Assembly (NCBI GenBank): GCA_025938055.1
Contig: JAICQC010000051.1
Location: forward strand, 1-16,202
Source of the DNA: Anaerolineales bacterium
GTDB taxonomy: Bacteria > Chloroflexota > Anaerolineae > Anaerolineales > Villigracilaceae
Reading direction: 5' to 3'
Length of the DNA: 16,202 nt
The notes under the pieces are model-generated. The model did no database searches and was not told the DNA's origin. It saw only the letters and a list, made by a program, of their open reading frames with translations. The number at the start of each line of letters is the position of its first letter. Positions within the stretch are counted from its first letter, which is position 1. The position numbers and the translations under genes are program-made. Positions 12,647 through 16,202 of this stretch are shown here, piece by piece.

Positions 12647-12683
12647 AAACAACTTGCTGGACAACTTGGATGCCATCAGCAAG
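12647..12683 (-). terminator. weak hairpin between iron permease and SDR genes
   Basis: On the minus strand CTTGCTG (12677-12683) and CAGCAAG (12653-12659) can pair across a 17-nt loop, followed by TTGTTT. It is a poor terminator and may instead be a leader structure of the SDR gene. Confidence 0.25.
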
Positions 12684-12696
12684 GAGATTGTGTACT

Positions 12697-13113
12697 TTAT
12701 ATTTCAGGTATACCGGTGTCGCTTTTGCCATGCCGCAGGGCTGACCTGGCTTTTTTTGCCAGTTCGAGGTAATCCTTCCGTATCAGGTCAAGTTCATCAT
12801 CGTCCAGTTCCTCCAGGTCGAGCAGGACGGTGTGAGCGTTTTCCAAGGAGCGCAATATTTCATCCAGTTTGATCTGCACCGCTTCGGCGTCACGGTTCTG
12901 CGTGTTCTGAATCAGGAATACCATGAGGAAAGTGATAATGGTCGTACCGGTATTGATAACAAGCTGCCAGGTATCGCTATATTGAAAGATGGGTCCAGTG
13001 ATTGCCCAGAGGAGGATGACGGCTACAGCGATCATAAACGTTGCTGGGCGCCCCGCTGCGCGTGACGCCAATTTGGCAGCACGTATAAACCAGGATTGGC
13101 CTTTGCGTGGCAT
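12697..13113 (-). CDS. low-affinity iron permease-like small membrane protein
   Basis: The 138 residues match the low-affinity iron permease family (PF04120 type): a short basic N-terminus, a first membrane segment (about 22-42, 'FMIAVAVILLWAITGPIF'), 'YSDTWQLVINTGTTIITFLM' leading into a second membrane segment (51-70), then 'IQNTQNRDAEAVQIKLDEIL', the family signature. The acidic tail (about 95-125, 'LEELDDDELDLI') is cytoplasmic or periplasmic depending on topology. Despite the family name, iron transport by the bacterial members is not well proven; it could be a general membrane protein. The start at 13113 follows AAGGAA at a good distance; an upstream ATG at 13194 runs into the neighbouring gene. 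It lies 38 nt after the DUF1232 gene and is likely in the same operon. Confidence 0.88.
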   Translation of the reverse strand: MPRKGQSWFIRAAKLASRAAGRPATFMIAVAVILLWAITGPIFQYSDTWQLVINTGTTIITFLMVFLIQNTQNRDAEAVQIKLDEILRSLENAHTVLLDLEELDDDELDLIRKDYLELAKKARSALRHGKSDTGIPEI

Positions 13114-13151
13114 GATTTTCTTCCTTACGTTTCTTCTATATGAAGATGCGC

Positions 13152-13556
13152 TCAATTCTTTGTTCCCTCCGGGAGAGATTGATGTTCTTTCCAATTTCTA
13201 TACTTGTGCAGATCCCGTTCGACTAGCATTAACAATGCACCGATGACCGTCGCATCATCGACCGCGCCGATAAACGGCAGTACATCTGGAACGAGATCGA
13301 AAGGGTTGAAGACGTAGAGCAGTGCGAACACAACCGCGGCAATCGTCCCGTAGAGCGCCTGGCGGTACTTGCCTGTGCGCCAATCCCTGATCAGCGCCGT
13401 CAAGAGTCTGCTGTCTTCGACAAAGCGCTTTAAGGGACCTCTGCTTTTGAACTGCTTCTTGATCTCTTCCGATTTATCGGCGACGGTTTCAATATCCCTG
13501 GAAGTGACCTTCTCTGCGCCCTCCTTAACAAACTCTTCATCAGGTTTTTTTAACAT
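13152..13556 (-). CDS. YkvA/DUF1232 family membrane protein
   Basis: The 134 residues have a charged N-terminal half (1-65) and then the DUF1232 domain: 'YRQALYGTIAAVVFALLYVF' followed by 'NPFDLVPDVLPFIGAVDDA' (84-102), the diagnostic motif, and a second hydrophobic stretch 'TVIGALLMLVERD'. The domain is thought to form a hairpin in or on the membrane; its function is unknown. AAAGGAG 8 nt before ATG 13556 supports the start. It precedes the iron permease-like gene on the same strand. Confidence 0.9.
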   Translation of the reverse strand: MLKKPDEEFVKEGAEKVTSRDIETVADKSEEIKKQFKSRGPLKRFVEDSRLLTALIRDWRTGKYRQALYGTIAAVVFALLYVFNPFDLVPDVLPFIGAVDDATVIGALLMLVERDLHKYRNWKEHQSLPEGTKN

Positions 13557-13712
13557 TCGTCATACTCCTTTCAACAGGCGCTCCGCAAAATGGAAAATGA
13601 AGACGAAGCCCGGCGGACTGCTGCGGCTCGAGCATATTCACGATGTGTTGGGTTGGGGTTGCGATGAGCAAAGAGGGCGAAGCCACTCGGCTTTTTCTAT
13701 TTTACCCCAGGT

Positions 13713-13718
13713 ACTATA
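13713..13718 (-). promoter_or_regulatory. candidate -10 box for the DUF1232 operon
   Basis: Minus-strand TATAGT lies about 157 nt before ATG 13556, and a second candidate, TAAAAT, lies just downstream. Neither has a good -35, and the choice between them is not possible by eye. Confidence 0.2.
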
Positions 13719-13759
13719 AAGCTTCGCATAGGGATTTCCCCCATTCGATCAGTGAGTGT

Positions 13760-14104
13760 CTAGGTGTCAGTCCGGGATTTGCGTAATCCCTGTATGGTGT
13801 CCCCATCCAGTTCCAGCATGATCTCTGTGTAATTTTCAATAAGAGCAATGATCGCCTCGCGCGGACCCTGTCTACACTCGTCGCTGCCATAAAAGACATT
13901 CTCGCTTTGCTCGCGGTCTGCAAGGCTGTCGAAGCGGCGCATCAGATAGTATGAATTCTCGTCGTGCAGAGAAGGACCGTATGCCACAACATCCACGTTC
14001 CAGCGCTTGAGCATGGGGTATGCCTCTTCGAGAAAGAGACGATGGAACTCGTCGCGCGTGCCTGGCTTTAAATTGTAGGAACGGATTTCAAGAAAGTGAT
14101 TCAT
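13760..14104 (-). CDS. NIPSNAP family protein
   Basis: The 114 residues match the NIPSNAP fold (ferredoxin-like, dimeric alpha+beta barrel): 'LEIRSYNLKPGTRDEFHRLF' at the N-terminus, 'VVAYGPSLHDENSYYLMRRF' in the middle, and 'FYGSDECRQGPREAIIALIE' near the end. No catalytic function is established for the family. I chose ATG 14104, which starts MNHFLEIRSYN and follows AAGAGG 6 nt upstream; the in-frame ATG at 14122 lies upstream of that site and is unlikely. TGC-TATAAT at 14126-14134 is a good extended -10, giving a short leader. The protein is probably cytoplasmic. Confidence 0.88.
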   Translation of the reverse strand: MNHFLEIRSYNLKPGTRDEFHRLFLEEAYPMLKRWNVDVVAYGPSLHDENSYYLMRRFDSLADREQSENVFYGSDECRQGPREAIIALIENYTEIMLELDGDTIQGLRKSRTDT

Positions 14105-14125
14105 AGGAAGCCTCTTCACCAATAA

Positions 14126-14134
14126 ATTATAGCA
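14126..14134 (-). promoter_or_regulatory. extended -10 promoter of the NIPSNAP gene
   Basis: Minus-strand TGC-TATAAT (hexamer 14126-14131) lies 21 nt before ATG 14104. It directly abuts the T-tail of the lnt terminator, so the two transcription units are packed end to end. Confidence 0.5.
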
Positions 14135-14162
14135 AAAAGGCTCACCAGTAGAGGTGAGCCTT
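14134..14162 (-). terminator. rho-independent terminator of the lnt-like gene
   Basis: AAGGCTCACC and GGTGAGCCTT form a perfect 10-bp stem with a 6-nt loop, followed on the minus strand by five T (14134-14138). It lies 25 bases after the lnt stop codon. Confidence 0.85.
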
Positions 14163-14187
14163 AATCCAAATCAAGCGAGTTTGAACA

Positions 14188-15690
14188 TTATGCCGGGACA
14201 GACTCCGTCTCCACGCGCCTGGCTGTCTGCTTTCGGCGCAGCCACAATCCCAGGAGCAGCCCAACGAACAGGACCAGCATGATATTTCCAACGACATCGC
14301 CGATCACAGGATATAACGTGTGCATGGAACCGATGGGTGTTGTGAGCATCTGTACGGCTGCAAAGTTGCCGGTGCTTTCTTCCTCAAACGAATCCACGCG
14401 ATGGATGGTGCGACCGTGGGCATCGATCACACTGGAAACGCCCGAACCAGTCTGCCGGTAGATGGACATGCCATTCTCCACTGCGCGGAAGGCTGCCATG
14501 CCCGCGTGGATATCCTTCACTGCCTGCCAGTCATTCGACGGGACGAAGAGCAGTTCCACATTCTGATCGCCAGCCTGGCGGAGCACGTTCGGGAAGTCTG
14601 CGTCCCAGCAGATGATGGCGCTGAGCCGGCCGTAGGGCGTATCCACGGTTTGTAGTTCGCCGCTGCCTGTCAATGAGCCCTCGAATTGCGTGCCGCCGAA
14701 CTTGACGTGCTCCAGCACGATCTCGCCGTTCGGGTCAATGATATGCGCCACGTTTTCTGGTTTCTCGATTCCAACAGTAAAGGTGGGCAGGACGATATAG
14801 ATCTGTTCCTCCCTTGCGAGAACCGCCGCATCCAACAGCAGCTTCTGCACCTGATCGGTGTAGCCCATCCCCGCGCCCTCCTGCAGGGTAACAATCTCCG
14901 CGCCTTCCTGAGCGAGTGCGCGGATCTGCTCAAGTTCCTGCGCGTGCAATTCGTCCACAGCCTGGCGGAAGCCCGTTTCATCGCCCGAGCCCCAGCGTGC
15001 CATCATTTCCGGCAGCTTTCCATTGGGCAGTGAGAATCCTGCGATCTGCGCCGTCTGCTCGGGTTGTGAGGCTAGCAGAGTCCGCCCGATGCCGAGGGAC
15101 AGAAGGAGGACGAGCAAACCAGCAGATGTCAGCGCGGGGCGGTCGAGCTTGAAGCCGTTCTCCCAGACGTAATGCACAAGGCTGGCAAACCAACCGACGA
15201 CGAAGGTGATTCCCCACAATCCGGTAACCGAGGCGATCTGCATGACCGGGAGGAAATCGCGCTGCGAATAAGCCACCGCGCCGAACGTCCCAAACGGACT
15301 GCCGCTGGAGGAGAAAAAGTCCATGGCGGTGGCGGCGACCGGGAAGACCAGCGTCAGCCAGAAGGGTGAGCCGAAGCGGCGATAATAGAGGCGGTCCACG
15401 ACGTAAGGAATCAATCCCAGTGGGGCTGTCAGGAAAAAGAAACCGGCTTCGGCGGTGGGATGTATCAGGGACATAAAGGTAGCGCCCTGCCACGAGATGA
15501 TGATGGGGAGGGCGGTCGCCACCCACAGAAGCAGGAAGTTGCGCCCTGCCTTTTCACTGTCCCGGAAGAAGCGCAGGGCAAAGACGGATGCCAGCCAGGC
15601 TGCCGGTGTAAAGTTCCAGCGCCCGCCAGCAAACAGCAGAAGGGCGGCGGCGATCCCCAGCCAGACAAAGCGAATGTTTTTGTGGTTCAT
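14188..15690 (-). CDS. lnt: apolipoprotein N-acyltransferase-like membrane protein
   Basis: Lnt transfers a fatty acyl chain from a phospholipid to the N-terminal cysteine of lipoproteins. The 500 residues have an N-terminal block of membrane segments (about 6-205), a carbon-nitrogen hydrolase domain (about 213-450) and a C-terminal membrane segment (about 464-484) with a basic tail. The nitrilase-type catalytic triad is visible: E271 in 'TLQEGAGMG', K330 in 'LEHVKFGGTQFEG' and C361 in 'AIICWDADFPN'. The residues around the Cys (CWD) differ from the CYE of proteobacterial Lnt, so acyl donor or acceptor may differ. The start is fixed by GGAGGAG just before ATG 15690. The window contains at least one candidate substrate, the lipoprotein at 3308. 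The gene is divergent from the membrane protein at 15924. Confidence 0.88.
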   Translation of the reverse strand: MNHKNIRFVWLGIAAALLLFAGGRWNFTPAAWLASVFALRFFRDSEKAGRNFLLLWVATALPIIISWQGATFMSLIHPTAEAGFFFLTAPLGLIPYVVDRLYYRRFGSPFWLTLVFPVAATAMDFFSSSGSPFGTFGAVAYSQRDFLPVMQIASVTGLWGITFVVGWFASLVHYVWENGFKLDRPALTSAGLLVLLLSLGIGRTLLASQPEQTAQIAGFSLPNGKLPEMMARWGSGDETGFRQAVDELHAQELEQIRALAQEGAEIVTLQEGAGMGYTDQVQKLLLDAAVLAREEQIYIVLPTFTVGIEKPENVAHIIDPNGEIVLEHVKFGGTQFEGSLTGSGELQTVDTPYGRLSAIICWDADFPNVLRQAGDQNVELLFVPSNDWQAVKDIHAGMAAFRAVENGMSIYRQTGSGVSSVIDAHGRTIHRVDSFEEESTGNFAAVQMLTTPIGSMHTLYPVIGDVVGNIMLVLFVGLLLGLWLRRKQTARRVETESVPA

Positions 15691-15708
15691 GAGCTCCTCC
15701 AGAAACTT

Positions 15709-15736
15709 AAGGTGATGGTCAGATGACTGTCACCTT
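15709..15736. promoter_or_regulatory. 28-bp near-perfect dyad before lnt, candidate operator
   Basis: AAGGTGATGGTCA, a 2-bp centre GA, and TGACTGTCACCTT are inverted repeats matching at 11 of 13 positions. It overlaps a TATAAA box (15735-15740, minus strand) that could be the lnt -10, and ends 18 bp before the lnt start codon. That position would suit a repressor. Confidence 0.4.
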
Positions 15737-15793
15737 TATATCCATTTCCTCTTCTTCCTACATCGTCCAACCCGTGCAGAGGGACCATACATG

Positions 15794-15814
15794 CGGACAC
15801 TGTCCATTCGGACA
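15794..15814. promoter_or_regulatory. GGACA/TGTCC repeat cluster, candidate regulator site
   Basis: CGGACA occurs at 15794-15799 and 15809-15814 as direct repeats 15 bp apart, with TGTCC (15801-15805) between them making overlapping dyads. It lies about 25 bp upstream of TAAAAT (15839-15844), a possible -10 for the rightward gene. Confidence 0.3.
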
Positions 15815-15923
15815 ATGCCGGTGACCGCGCCCATACAGTAAAATCTGTGCATGCGAAGTCCAATGTCGCGAGATATTGGAGTTTGGTTCTCAACGTCTGA
15901 AAGCTGAATGCGAGTGAACAGGA

Positions 15924-16202
15924 ATGCCGCCTAAATCTCAATTCGCCGGACTCGTTTTTTATATCTTTATCTCCATCCTGCTGGGTTCGCTTGCCATATC
16001 CGGCGCGCTGACTTTGTTTCCGGTCATCCCCCTGCCGCGTGCCATTTTTTATGTCCTGCTTTTCGGGACCCATATCGGACTTTACTGGGTGAATCTAAAA
16101 TATCACCACTCCCGGCGTTGGGCTCCTTTTTATTACATCCTACAGGCTGTTTTGATTATTGCACTGGTTGGTTTCCCGTATGAGCGGGATGGCGTCCGCA
16201 TC
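15924..16202 (+). CDS. multi-pass membrane protein, N-terminal part, possibly a sensor histidine kinase
   Basis: The frame is open from ATG 15924 to the window end (93 codons) with a stop at 15915-15917 just upstream, so this is the first possible start. It begins MPPKSQFAGLVFYIFISILL. Three hydrophobic segments are visible: about 7-33, 37-60 and 70-86, with a basic 'KYHHSRRW' between the second and third. AGGA precedes the ATG at too short a distance to be a good ribosome binding site. The pattern of short membrane segments with 'FYYILQAVLIIAL' recalls membrane sensor histidine kinases of the NarL/LiaS type in Chloroflexota, but no kinase motif lies inside the window. This identification is only a suggestion. 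Confidence 0.65.
   Translation, partial: MPPKSQFAGLVFYIFISILLGSLAISGALTLFPVIPLPRAIFYVLLFGTHIGLYWVNLKYHHSRRWAPFYYILQAVLIIALVGFPYERDGVRI

Noticed and set aside
13114..13194. longer start of the iron permease-like gene at 13194
   Set aside because: It would overlap the DUF1232 gene end; AAGGAA before 13113 gives a better start and the expected length.
13686..13703. plus-strand AAGCC-ACTC-GGCTT hairpin followed by T
   Set aside because: A five-bp stem with no plus-strand gene before it; probably chance.

Overview
The window most likely comes from a member of the Chloroflexota, probably class Anaerolineae. This is inferred from the style of several proteins: a Ser/Thr kinase with an extracellular lectin-like domain, a Pro/Thr-rich lipoprotein, an Lnt-like N-acyltransferase, a TIR-STAND protein of the 'PMPPNFTGR' type, and 'TGTCATTGCGAG' intergenic repeats. 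Most of the window is GC-rich housekeeping sequence on the minus strand. The first ~600 bases are visibly more AT-rich. No tRNA, rRNA, CRISPR array or insertion sequence is visible.

Left edge (1-1150): the N-terminal part of a minus-strand TIR-domain protein, probably a TIR-STAND defence or signalling NTPase cut by the window edge. It is divergent from a small dual-specificity-type phosphatase. A perfect 40-bp palindrome separates the phosphatase from the convergent threonine genes.

Threonine block (1149-3245, minus): thrC then thrB, with a REP-like element between them. Together they make threonine from homoserine. Divergent from thrC is a lipoprotein with an SGNH-hydrolase-like domain (3308-4270, plus).

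DNA and RNA maintenance and signalling (4328-11079): a small conserved-looking protein of unknown function lies downstream of mutS2 (minus), with a second REP-like element between them. A strong terminator separates mutS2 from an upstream membrane Ser/Thr kinase (minus). That kinase is divergent from a DEAD-box RNA helicase (plus) with a ~240-nt structured leader that contains a terminator-like hairpin. A bidirectional hairpin closes the helicase gene.

Small-enzyme cluster (11088-14104, minus): a NIPSNAP protein, a DUF1232 membrane protein, a low-affinity iron permease-like protein, an SDR-family protein lacking the usual catalytic residues, and a COG2085-type dinucleotide-binding reductase whose reading frame is broken near its start.

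Right end (14134-16202): an Lnt-like apolipoprotein N-acyltransferase (minus) with its own terminator and a near-perfect dyad in front of it. It is divergent from the start of a multi-pass membrane protein that runs off the window, possibly a sensor histidine kinase.

Several genes (thrC, the lipoprotein, mutS2) have a -10-like hexamer only 6-8 nt before the start codon and no ribosome binding site, suggesting leaderless mRNAs. Others (the kinase, the 80-aa protein, iron permease, DUF1232, the reductase, lnt) have clear Shine-Dalgarno sequences.
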